Assembly (NCBI RefSeq): GCF_037975245.1
Contig: NC_092578.1
Span: 10,208,359-10,272,358, forward strand
Source: Apostichopus japonicus
Lineage: Eukaryota; Echinodermata; Holothuroidea; Aspidochirotida; Stichopodidae
Length of the DNA: 64,000 nt
Direction: 5' to 3'
Below are positions 60,001 to 64,000 of this stretch, in pieces. Within the stretch, counting starts at the first letter, position 1, and each line of letters opens with the position of its first letter. Made by a program: the position numbers and the translations under genes. The notes below the pieces were generated by a model that was not told the DNA's origin, made no database searches, and was given only the letters and a program-made list of their open reading frames with translations.

Positions 60001-63000
60001 AATTTGATATTTACCTAGAGTGGTTGTGCTCTCTTCAGTTGTTTCCTCTGTTGTAGTTGTCGAGGGAGCTGAAAGAGGAAAATGTAAAGTAATCATTCAT
60101 TCTTCAAATACTTCTTCTAACTCTCAACAAGACTCTACGTTGTACAATATATATGTCTAAATCAGGGGGTAGCTCTGCAAACTTTAACCTGAAAACCTGC
60201 AGAAATCATTCAAGCAGGGGGTATGTTTGCAAACAAACCTCTACTGCTGTTCATGTGCAAGGCCAATATACATGATGACATATCTTCTTGAATAAGTAAC
60301 ACAATAATATAGTTCATTTAACCTCATTAATTGCTAAGCTTAGTTCCCTCAGTTCCCTCTTCCACCAGATGTACCTGCAGAGCAAGCCTCCTTTCAACAT
60401 AGGAATCAGTGGCGAATCTTCTTTTTCATTATCTTGTAATACTAATGCATCTTCTAGATGACATAATACTCCCAACAGCTACAGCATCTATGGTGTTATT
60501 ACACTCTCTACTTCAGTCAATCACATTTTATGCCTCTTATGTATCTACTGCCAAAATCCTCAGTTTCACATTGCTTGCTCAATTGATTATCATCCTTTCA
60601 AATCCAATATCTTCAACTTAGAATAAAAGTTTTTGTAATTAAAGGTAATAACAGTACTGCATTTGCTTCCAACAAGTTCAATTCCGCAAGAAACTTTGGG
60701 ACCAAATCCAAATCTTTGACACAATCAATTGCAGTGGACATTGATAGTAATATGTCATATGAATAGAAAAAGTTACCAACCTCCAGTAGTCGTAGCTTCT
60801 GTGGTGGTTGTTGGAGTAGCTAAAAATTTAAAATGGGATTCAGGTGTTACATAATAAAATCTCATTTATTTCCTTCTTCTTTGGGGTATATAGCGTATCT
60901 ATTAGTGTTCACTGATTATAATGTAAACTGTTCCATCTGTGTATTACATTTCATGCTACTAAAACTGACAGGAAAAGTCAGAAAAGCAAAGTGAACAACA
61001 GAAATATTGTCTCAAAGCATAAAGAAAGTGGTCTTTCCATGTAACTATGGCAATCATCTATATATTAACCTATCAATAGAAACAATTCAGATGTAATAAC
61101 TCACCACAAATCTTCACGGTTATCATTTCTTCGCCGAGAGTAATGCCAGACACCAGTAATACGACTTTGTTTATAGCAAATGTTGGCAGCTTTTCTGTAA
61201 TCGAGTCTGCTTGTCCAAATTCTACAGGAGTTTCACCATCATCATTTTTGATCAGCACATACTCAGAAGTGTCCGAACGCACCACCACAACCTTTATGGT
61301 AGCACCCTCCGGGATGCCTTGTCCCAGGTTCAATGTCATCGGAATTCCACCTTCTCCAAGGTTCAAGGCGTACACTTCCACGTCTGTCAGAGTTTCAGAA
61401 ACTGAGGCAGCTATCTCATCTGCATCATCAGCAGCTACAGTACTCAACTGGTCACTCACTACTTTGATGTTTGCTTCTTCGCAAGCTGTGGGGTCAAAAA
61501 TCACAAAAATCATTTCATTTCAATCATCATAGTTCAAACATGTCTTAACAGACAAAATACAGAAACAATCATATGGTGTAACCCTACCTTCAGCTAAATC
61601 ATCCAGTCTAATTTACATTATATACACTTAGCAAGTTTACATCATCTAAGATTGTTAAATTTTCATCAGTCATCCTCCCAGATGAAGTATGTCCACAGGA
61701 AAAGTTGCAATGTTTACTAAGTAGCAACTATCACCCAGGGACAACCTCACTTTAATTCATAATAAAGTACAAACTTCCTTTCAACATCAGTCTCACAATG
61801 ACTGACTAAGATGTCAACCACATACTCATTAAATAAACAAATTAACCAATGTGTCTGCATAATATTTGTCATTGTCAGATGTTTTGTTGTTGATTTGATC
61901 GTTGAGATCCCCAAAGATACCCAAATTTGCAAACAAAGAGGTCACTCTAACCCTAAGGTTATGACAGAACATCTCAAAGCTTTCAAGAGAACAGTCACTG
62001 AATTTGATAATTACCTAGAGTGGTTGTGCTCTCTTCAGTTGTTTCCTCTGTTGTAGTTGTCGAGGGAGCTGAAAGAGGAAAATGTAAAGTAATCATTCAT
62101 TCTTCAAATACTTCTTCTAACACTCAACAAGACTCTACGTTGTACAATATATATGTCTAAATCAGGGGGTAGCTCTGCAAACTTTAACCTGAAAACCTGC
62201 AGAAATCATTCAAGCAGGGGGTATGTTTGCAAACAAACCTCTACTGCTGTTCATGTGCAAGGCCAATATACATGATGACATATCTTCTTGAATAAGTAAC
62301 ACAATAATATAGTTCATTTAACCTCATTAATTGCTAAGCTTAGTTCCCTCAGTTCCCTCTTCCACCAGATGTACCTGCAGAGCAAGCCTCCTTTCAACAT
62401 AGGAATCAGTGGCGAATCTTCTTTTTCATTATCTTGTAATACTAATGCATCTTCTAGATGACATAATACTCCCAACAGCTACAGCATCTATGGTGTTATT
62501 ACACTCTCTACTTCAGTCAATCACATTTTATGCCTCTTATGTATCTACTGCCAAAATCCTCAGTTTCACATTGCTTGCTCAATTGATTATCATCCTTTCA
62601 AATCCAATATCTTCAACTTAGAATAAAAGTTTTTGTAATTAAAGGTAATAACAGTACTGCATTTGCTTCCAACAAGTTCAATTCCGCAAGAAACTTTGGG
62701 ACCAAATCCAAATCTTTGACACAATCAATTGCAGTGGACATTGATAGTAATATGTCATATGAATAGAAAAAGTTACCAACCTCCAGTAGTCGTAGCTTCT
62801 GTGGTGGTTGTTGGAGTAGCTAAAAATTTAAAATGGGATTCAGGTGTTACATAATAAAATCTCATTTATTTCCTTCTTCTTTGGGGTATATAGCGTATCT
62901 ATTAGTGTTCACTGATTATAATGTAAACTGTTCCATCTGTGTATTACATTTCATGCTACTAAAACTGACAGGAAAAGTCAGAAAAGCAAAGTGAACAACA

Positions 63001-64000
63001 GAAATATTGTCTCAAAGCATAAAGAAAGTGGTCTTTCCATGTAACTATGGCAATCATCTATATATTAACCTATCAATAGAAACAATTCAGATGTAATAAC
63101 TCACCACAAATCTTCACGGTTATCATTTCTTCGCCGAGAGTAATGCCAGACACCAGTAATACGACTTTGTTTATAGCAAATGTTGGCAGCTTTTCTGTAA
63201 TCGAGTCTGCTTGTCCAAATTCTACAGGAGTTTCACCATCATCATTTTTGATCAGCACATACTCAGAAGTGTCCGAACGCACCACCACAACCTTTATGGT
63301 AGCACCCTCCGGGATGCCTTGTCCCAGGTTCAATGTCATCGGAATTCCACCTTCTCCAAGGTTCAAGGCGTACACTTCCACGTCTGTCAGAGTTTCAGAA
63401 ACTGAGGCAGCTATCTCATCTGCATCATCAGCAGCTACAGTACTCAACTGGTCACTCACTACTTTGATGTTTGCTTCTTCGCAAGCTGTGGGGTCAAAAA
63501 TCACAAAAATCATTTCATTTCAATCATCATAGTTCAAACATGTCTTAACAGACAAAATACAGAAACAATCATATGGTGTAACCCTACCTTCAGCTAAATC
63601 ATCCAGTCTAATTTACATTATATACACTTAGCAAGTTTACATCATCTAAGATTGTTAAATTTTCATCAGTCATCCTCCCAGATGAAGTATGTCCACAGGA
63701 AAAGTTGCAATGTTTACTAAGTAGCAACTATCACCCAGGGACAACCTCACTTTAATTCATAATAAAGTACAAACTTCCTTTCAACATCAGTCTCACAATG
63801 ACTGACTAAGATGTCAACCACATACTCATTAAATAAACAAATTAACCAATGTGTCTGCATAATATTTGTCATTGTCAGATGTTTTGTTGTTGATTTGATC
63901 GTTGAGATCCCCAAAGATACCCAAATTTGCAAACAAAGAGGTCACTCTAACCCTAAGGTTATGACAGAACATCTCAAAGCTTTCAAGAGAACAGTCACTG
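1..64000 (-). CDS. Interior of a giant modular gene: Cys-bounded domain plus Thr-rich linkers, repeated 32 times (partial, spliced)
   Basis: This is a gene model spanning the window, not one continuous ORF. Each unit supplies three minus-strand exons of 381, 39 and 54 nt, with GT-AG introns of 285, 712 and 529 bp. All three exons begin with CT after AG and end with G before GT, so every intron is phase 1 and every junction codon is GCT. Joined, each unit encodes 158 residues; 32 units, less the five 3-residue linker deletions, give about 5041 residues. Symmetric phase-1 exons and Thr-rich spacers are known features of extracellular, exon-shuffled and mucin-like proteins, so a secreted or surface role is inferred. 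I do not recognise the domain family. The 5' and 3' ends of the gene are outside the window. All exons are 3n, so skipping any of them keeps the frame. Confidence 0.72.
62..115 (-). CDS. Unit 1 linker exon B, 54 nt, Thr/Glu-rich (APSTTTTEETTEESTTTL)
   Basis: The minus strand shows a strong acceptor TTTTCCTCTTTCAG, exon CTCCCTCG... to ...CCACTCTAG, and donor GTAATT. It is 18 codons, phase 1 at both ends, encoding 9 Thr, 2 Ser and 4 Glu with one Pro. It directly follows linker A in the spliced message and precedes the Cys-2 domain of the next unit, so the stalk between domains is 31 residues. Most likely an extended O-glycosylated spacer. Confidence 0.72.
   Translation of the reverse strand, partial: LPRQLQQRKQLKRAQPL
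116..827 (-). other. 712-bp intron between linker A and linker B (unit 1 example)
   Basis: AT-rich sequence with GT..AG ends for the minus-strand gene. I find no supportable exon, transposon end or RNA gene in it. Short plus-strand ORFs here (about 456-668 and equivalents) are destroyed by a block of indels in units 9, 18 and 20 and frameshifted by a 1-bp deletion in units 23 and 24, so they look non-coding. A 10-bp perfect palindrome GTTTGCAAAC lies at 272-281. This intron holds the most diverged segment of the unit (see the 232-bp blocks). Confidence 0.6.
828..866 (-). CDS. Unit 1 linker exon A, 39 nt, Thr-rich (ATPTTTTEATTTG)
   Basis: On the minus strand the acceptor is preceded by TTTTAAATTTTTAG. 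The exon runs from CTACTCC to ACTGGAG and is followed by GTTGGT. It is 13 codons, phase 1 at both ends, with 8 Thr of 13 residues; this is a mucin-like spacer likely to be O-glycosylated. The donor GTTGGT is weak. A second GT four bases downstream (GTAACT) would give a 43-nt exon and break the frame, so the first is preferred on phase grounds. The exon sits 285 bp downstream of the domain exon. Five units carry an in-frame 9-bp deletion at its 5' end. Confidence 0.65.
867..1151 (-). other. 285-bp intron between domain exon and linker A (unit 1 example)
   Basis: Starts GTGAGT and ends TTTTTAG on the minus strand. Apart from splice signals I see nothing in it. In units 23 and 24 it is enlarged by a 16-bp tandem duplication close to the domain-exon donor. 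Confidence 0.65.
1152..1532 (-). CDS. Unit 1 domain exon (reference copy), 127-residue acidic Cys-bounded domain
   Basis: The minus strand has a T-rich tract ending CCCCACAG, then exon CTTGCGAAG..., and closes ...AAGATTTGTG followed by the donor GTGAGT. Length is 381 nt, phase 1 at both ends. Numbering the split Ala as 1, cysteines sit only at 2 and 127, one at each end, suggesting a disulfide that closes the fold or links neighbours. There are about 22 Asp/Glu against 7 Lys/Arg. Alternating hydrophobic stretches near 7-10, 36-43, 64-69, 76-79, 104-112 and 122-126 suggest a beta-rich fold. The motif LNLG(E/Q)G-IP occurs twice, at about 41-49 and 52-59. No N-glycosylation sequon is seen. Open reading continues past both splice sites (1120-1560), but intron-derived ends are not expected in the protein. 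Family unknown; an Ig-like or other beta-sandwich adhesion module is only a guess. Linker exons of this unit: 828-866 and 62-115. Confidence 0.85.
1533..2061 (-). other. 529-bp intron between linker B and the next domain exon (unit 1 example)
   Basis: Starts GTAATT and ends ACCCCACAG on the minus strand. Short overlapping ORFs on both strands (about 1794-1979 minus, 1858-2103 plus) are interrupted by a stop-creating substitution in unit 25 and shortened by a 3-bp deletion in unit 9; I regard them as chance. A possible 6-nt microexon lies at 1635-1640. One and a half telomere-like motifs (TAACCCTAA, about 1996-2004) are isolated and probably incidental. Confidence 0.55.
1635..1640 (-). other. 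Candidate 6-nt microexon CTGAAG (unit 1 example), speculative
   Basis: The minus strand reads GATTTAG, CTGAAG, GTAGGG. The 6-nt segment has the same boundary signature as the three better exons (CT after AG, G before GT) and is phase 1 at both ends, so it would add Ala-Glu between linker B and the domain. The upstream pyrimidine tract is poor and such a short match can occur by chance. Larger exons ending at the same donor meet in-frame stops from the nearby acceptors. Confidence 0.15.
3152..3532 (-). CDS. Unit 2 domain exon
   Basis: Protein identical to unit 1. Linker A 2828-2866 and linker B 2062-2115, both standard. The neighbouring introns differ from unit 1 at several sites (for example TTCAAGG for TTAAAGG near 2689, and CATATG for CATCTG near 2805). 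Confidence 0.84.
5152..5532 (-). CDS. Unit 3 domain exon
   Basis: Protein identical to unit 1. Linker A 4828-4866 and linker B 4062-4115, standard. A substitution giving AGTATTC near 4138 is shared with units 4, 7 and 8. Confidence 0.84.
7152..7532 (-). CDS. Unit 4 domain exon
   Basis: Protein identical to unit 1. First clear copy with the synonymous Ala-22 change GCC to GCA, which becomes the common state from unit 9 onward. Linker A 6828-6866 and linker B 6062-6115, standard. Confidence 0.84.
9152..9532 (-). CDS. Unit 5 domain exon
   Basis: Protein identical to unit 1, with GCA at Ala-22. Linker A 8828-8866 and linker B 8062-8115, standard. The intron is a hybrid: unit-2-like markers in the 8.2-8.7 kb part and unit-1-like markers near 8805, 8955 and 9055. 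Confidence 0.84.
11152..11532 (-). CDS. Unit 6 domain exon
   Basis: Protein identical to unit 1, with GCC at Ala-22. Linker A 10828-10866 and linker B 10062-10115, standard. Intron markers are close to unit 2. Confidence 0.84.
13152..13532 (-). CDS. Unit 7 domain exon
   Basis: Protein identical to unit 1. Linker A 12828-12866 and linker B 12062-12115, standard. At every marker I compared, the unit matches unit 3, 8 kb away. Confidence 0.84.
15152..15532 (-). CDS. Unit 8 domain exon, Pro-49 to Leu
   Basis: Carries Pro-49 to Leu in the first LNLG-G-IP motif, plus nearby synonymous changes at Thr-51 and Tyr-39. It is the only copy altered in this motif. Linker A 14828-14866 and linker B 14062-14115, standard. 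Confidence 0.83.
16617..16848 (-). repeat. Diverged 232-bp block, copy 1 (unit 9)
   Basis: Relative to the common unit it lacks TTGC in the TTGCTTGC run, has CACATCCAAAATC for AAATCCAATATC, has a reduced GATTAATTCAAGA in place of GTTTTTGTAATTAAAGG, has GGTACC for GGGACC and AATTAATTG for AATCAATTG, and ends with the short linker A. Shared almost completely with 34576-34807 and 38559-38790. Confidence 0.9.
16819..16848 (-). CDS. Unit 9 linker A, short 30-nt allele (ATTTEATTTG)
   Basis: Nine bases (three codons, T-P-T) are missing directly after the acceptor. The remaining exon still starts after TTTTTAG, now with CA, so the junction codon changes from GCT to GCA and is still Ala. Phase 1 and the reading frame are kept. 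Confidence 0.65.
17134..17514 (-). CDS. Unit 9 domain exon, most diverged unit
   Basis: Domain protein identical to unit 1 although the introns of this unit are the most diverged in the window. Linker A is the short 30-nt form at 16819-16848; linker B is at 16062-16115. The unit is 1982 bp from unit 8 because of intron deletions and the linker deletion. A 3-bp deletion near 17917 lies in the following intron. Confidence 0.84.
19131..19511 (-). CDS. Unit 10 domain exon, three substitutions (S15N, D23G, V77L)
   Basis: The copy with the most amino-acid changes: Ser-15 to Asn, Asp-23 to Gly, Val-77 to Leu. Linker A at 18807-18845 also changes, with Glu-8 to Lys and Ala-9 to Thr from two G-to-A changes on the coding strand. 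Linker B 18041-18094, standard. Confidence 0.83.
21130..21510 (-). CDS. Unit 11 domain exon
   Basis: Protein identical to unit 1, with one synonymous Gly change near the 3' end of the exon (GGC to GGA, plus-strand TTCTCCGAG near 21155). Linker A 20806-20844 has one Thr changed to Met (ACG to ATG). Linker B 20041-20094. Confidence 0.84.
22805..22834 (-). CDS. Unit 12 linker A, short 30-nt allele
   Basis: Same 9-bp in-frame deletion as unit 9, but the intron on its left matches the common unit. The allele and the diverged block have therefore been separated by recombination or conversion. Confidence 0.65.
23120..23500 (-). CDS. Unit 12 domain exon
   Basis: Protein identical to unit 1. Linker A is the short 30-nt allele at 22805-22834, here without the rest of the diverged block. 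Linker B 22040-22093. The intron before linker B carries TAGGGGTATG near 22240, shared with units 11 and 15. Confidence 0.84.
24796..24825 (-). CDS. Unit 13 linker A, short 30-nt allele
   Basis: Same deletion as unit 12, again without the diverged intron block. Units 12 and 13 are adjacent, so the pair probably arose by local duplication. Confidence 0.65.
25111..25491 (-). CDS. Unit 13 domain exon
   Basis: Protein identical to unit 1. Linker A short allele at 24796-24825. Linker B at 24030-24083 has an acceptor changed from CAG to AAG (T at 24086 on the plus strand), shared only with unit 16. Confidence 0.84.
27111..27491 (-). CDS. Unit 14 domain exon, S15N
   Basis: Ser-15 to Asn is the only protein change; the Asn is followed by Thr-Val and does not create a sequon. 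Linker A 26787-26825 and linker B 26021-26074, standard. Confidence 0.84.
29110..29490 (-). CDS. Unit 15 domain exon, S15N and T116I
   Basis: Ser-15 to Asn (as in units 10 and 14) and Thr-116 to Ile in the last predicted turn. Linker A 28786-28824 and linker B 28021-28074, standard. Confidence 0.84.
31110..31490 (-). CDS. Unit 16 domain exon
   Basis: Protein identical to unit 1. A single substitution at 31501 lies in the polypyrimidine region of the acceptor. Linker A 30786-30824. Linker B 30020-30073 has the AAG acceptor variant (T at 30076). Confidence 0.84.
33110..33490 (-). CDS. Unit 17 domain exon
   Basis: Protein identical to unit 1. Linker A 32786-32824 and linker B 32020-32073, standard. 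Private intron substitutions at about 32365, 32393 and 33075. Confidence 0.84.
34576..34807 (-). repeat. Diverged 232-bp block, copy 2 (unit 18)
   Basis: Same indels and substitutions as the block in unit 9, with CACACCC for CACATCC and CCGC retained for CAGC. Identical, as far as I compared, to the block in unit 20, 3983 bp away. Confidence 0.9.
34778..34807 (-). CDS. Unit 18 linker A, short 30-nt allele
   Basis: In-frame 9-bp deletion, part of the second copy of the diverged block. Confidence 0.65.
35093..35473 (-). CDS. Unit 18 domain exon, A93G
   Basis: Ala-93 to Gly (GCA to GGA on the coding strand, near 35197). The change is absent from its duplicate, unit 20, so it arose after the dimer duplication. 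Linker A short allele 34778-34807; linker B 34020-34073. Confidence 0.84.
37093..37473 (-). CDS. Unit 19 domain exon
   Basis: Protein identical to unit 1. Linker A 36769-36807 and linker B 36003-36056, standard. Intron markers at 36113 (T) and 36311 (A) are shared only with unit 21. Confidence 0.84.
38559..38790 (-). repeat. Diverged 232-bp block, copy 3 (unit 20)
   Basis: Matches the unit 18 block at a spacing of 3983 bp and carries the same CACACCC state, which separates both from the older copy in unit 9. Confidence 0.9.
38761..38790 (-). CDS. Unit 20 linker A, short 30-nt allele
   Basis: In-frame 9-bp deletion, part of the third copy of the diverged block. Confidence 0.65.
39076..39456 (-). 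CDS. Unit 20 domain exon
   Basis: Protein identical to unit 1. Linker A short allele 38761-38790; linker B 38003-38056. Private intron substitution giving AAATAACC near 39812. Confidence 0.84.
41076..41456 (-). CDS. Unit 21 domain exon
   Basis: Protein identical to unit 1. Linker A 40752-40790 and linker B 39986-40039, standard. Shares the unit 19 intron markers at 40096 and 40294, exactly 3983 bp away. Confidence 0.84.
43076..43456 (-). CDS. Unit 22 domain exon
   Basis: Protein identical to unit 1. Linker A 42752-42790 and linker B 41986-42039, standard. I noticed no private change. Confidence 0.84.
45031..45062 (-). repeat. 16-bp tandem duplication in intron (unit 23)
   Basis: TATATCAACCTATCAA followed directly by TATATTAACCTATCAA; the two halves differ by one C/T. 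Other units have a single copy. It lies within 30-60 bp of the domain-exon donor and does not alter it. Confidence 0.95.
45091..45471 (-). CDS. Unit 23 domain exon
   Basis: Protein identical to unit 1. Linker A 44751-44789, displaced by the 16-bp intron insertion; linker B 43986-44039. A 1-bp deletion (TTTCAATCC for TTTCAAATCC near 44571) lies in the long intron. Confidence 0.84.
47046..47077 (-). repeat. 16-bp tandem duplication in intron (unit 24)
   Basis: Same duplication with the same internal C/T difference as at 45031-45062, showing that units 23 and 24 are copies of one another. Confidence 0.95.
47106..47486 (-). CDS. Unit 24 domain exon
   Basis: Protein identical to unit 1. Linker A 46766-46804 and linker B 46001-46054. 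Carries the same 1-bp deletion and 16-bp insertion as unit 23, at a spacing of 2015 bp. Confidence 0.84.
49106..49486 (-). CDS. Unit 25 domain exon
   Basis: Protein identical to unit 1. Linker A 48782-48820 and linker B 48016-48069, standard. A T-to-A change near 49897 puts a stop into the short intron ORF of this unit, with no effect on the exon model. Confidence 0.84.
51106..51486 (-). CDS. Unit 26 domain exon
   Basis: Protein identical to unit 1. Linker A 50782-50820 and linker B 50016-50069, standard. Private intron substitution giving AAATGAAC near 51836. Confidence 0.84.
53106..53486 (-). CDS. Unit 27 domain exon
   Basis: Protein identical to unit 1. One synonymous Leu change (TTG to TTA near 53364). 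Linker A 52782-52820 and linker B 52016-52069. A 1-bp deletion near 53565 in the following intron makes the next spacing 1999 bp. Confidence 0.84.
55105..55485 (-). CDS. Unit 28 domain exon
   Basis: Protein identical to unit 1. Linker A 54781-54819 and linker B 54015-54068, standard. Private intron substitutions near 54586 and 54871. Confidence 0.84.
57105..57485 (-). CDS. Unit 29 domain exon
   Basis: Protein identical to unit 1. Linker A 56781-56819. Linker B 56015-56068 has its donor changed at +5 (GTAATT to GTAAAT, plus-strand T at 56010), shared only with unit 31. Confidence 0.84.
59105..59485 (-). CDS. Unit 30 domain exon
   Basis: Protein identical to unit 1. Linker A 58781-58819 and linker B 58015-58068, standard. 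Private double substitution giving CAATTTTTAACC near 58180 in the long intron. Confidence 0.84.
61105..61485 (-). CDS. Unit 31 domain exon
   Basis: Protein identical to unit 1. Linker A 60781-60819. Linker B 60015-60068 has the same +5 donor variant as unit 29, exactly 4000 bp away. Confidence 0.84.
63105..63485 (-). CDS. Unit 32 domain exon, right-most copy
   Basis: Protein identical to unit 1. Linker A 62781-62819 and linker B 62015-62068, standard. The intron upstream of it (63486 onward) runs off the window before the next linker B is reached, so the array continues to the right. Confidence 0.84.

Larger units (their letters stand above)
1..64000 (-). repeat. Tandem array of 32 approximately 2-kb exon-containing units, open at both ends
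   Basis: The same 2-kb sequence recurs head-to-tail through the whole window with only scattered substitutions and a few indels. Spacing between equivalent points is exactly 2000 bp in 20 of 31 intervals; the rest are 1982, 1983 (twice), 1990, 1991, 1997, 1999 (three times) and 2015 (twice). Introns are as well conserved between copies as exons, which points to recent amplification and/or continuing homogenisation by unequal crossover or gene conversion. Indels are shared by subsets of units and mark sub-duplications. Orientation is given as minus because the recognisable exons lie on that strand. The first and last bases are both inside a 529-bp intron, so neither array edge is seen. Assembly collapse or expansion cannot be excluded. 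Confidence 0.99.

Noticed and set aside
1-64000. CRISPR array, rDNA cluster or phage/plasmid repeat
   Set aside because: Unit length (2 kb), absence of short repeat-spacer structure, absence of rRNA-like sequence, and eukaryotic splice signals argue against all three.
1-64000. Non-coding satellite DNA
   Set aside because: The regular tandem pattern fits, but three in-phase exons per unit with proper borders, an always-open domain frame and an in-frame linker deletion are hard to explain without coding. Kept only as the fallback if no transcript exists.
1-64000. Tandem transposable element or LTR array
   Set aside because: I found no terminal repeats, target-site duplications, or reverse transcriptase, integrase or transposase-like reading frames in the unit.

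Overview
The whole window is one head-to-tail tandem array of a repeat unit of about 2 kb. There are 32 copies of its main exon. Both ends of the window fall inside a unit, so the array continues in both directions. Twenty of the 31 centre-to-centre spacings are exactly 2000 bp; the others run from 1982 to 2015 bp. No bacterial gene organisation is visible: there are no long adjacent ORFs, operons or RNA genes. The sequence looks like AT-rich eukaryotic intron DNA with short, more GC-balanced exons bounded by GT-AG splice signals. Thr-rich linkers and a symmetric phase-1 exon with two terminal cysteines suggest a metazoan extracellular protein. The species and phylum cannot be read from the sequence.

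My reading is that the array is the interior of one giant gene on the minus strand. In transcription order (right to left) each unit holds: (i) a 381-nt exon for a 127-residue acidic domain that starts Ala-Cys and ends Ile-Cys; (ii) a 285-bp intron; (iii) a 39-nt exon for ATPTTTTEATTTG; (iv) a 712-bp intron; (v) a 54-nt exon for APSTTTTEETTEESTTTL; (vi) a 529-bp intron leading to the next domain exon. Every exon is a multiple of 3, starts with CT after AG and ends with G before GT. All introns are therefore phase 1 and each junction codon is GCT (Ala). The predicted protein is a run of 158-residue modules, each a Cys-bounded domain plus a Thr-rich, probably O-glycosylated stalk, about 5040 residues in this window. 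No start codon, signal peptide, stop codon, promoter or polyA site of the gene is present here.

Layout: units 1-8 (about 1-16000) are all 2000 bp and show a loose four-unit (8 kb) register. Unit 9 (about 16.06-18.04 kb) is the most diverged. Units 10-17 (about 18.04-34.02 kb) are a mosaic of variants. Units 18-21 (about 34.02-41.99 kb) are a 3983-bp dimer present twice. Units 23-24 share a 16-bp intron duplication. Units 25-32 are almost identical to each other, with a 4-kb register between units 29 and 31. The domain frame is open in all 32 copies. The linker exon varies only by an in-frame 9-bp deletion in five copies plus a few substitutions. By contrast, the short ORFs in introns are broken by indels or stops in some units. 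This supports the exon model over a non-coding satellite, but no transcript or homology search was available.
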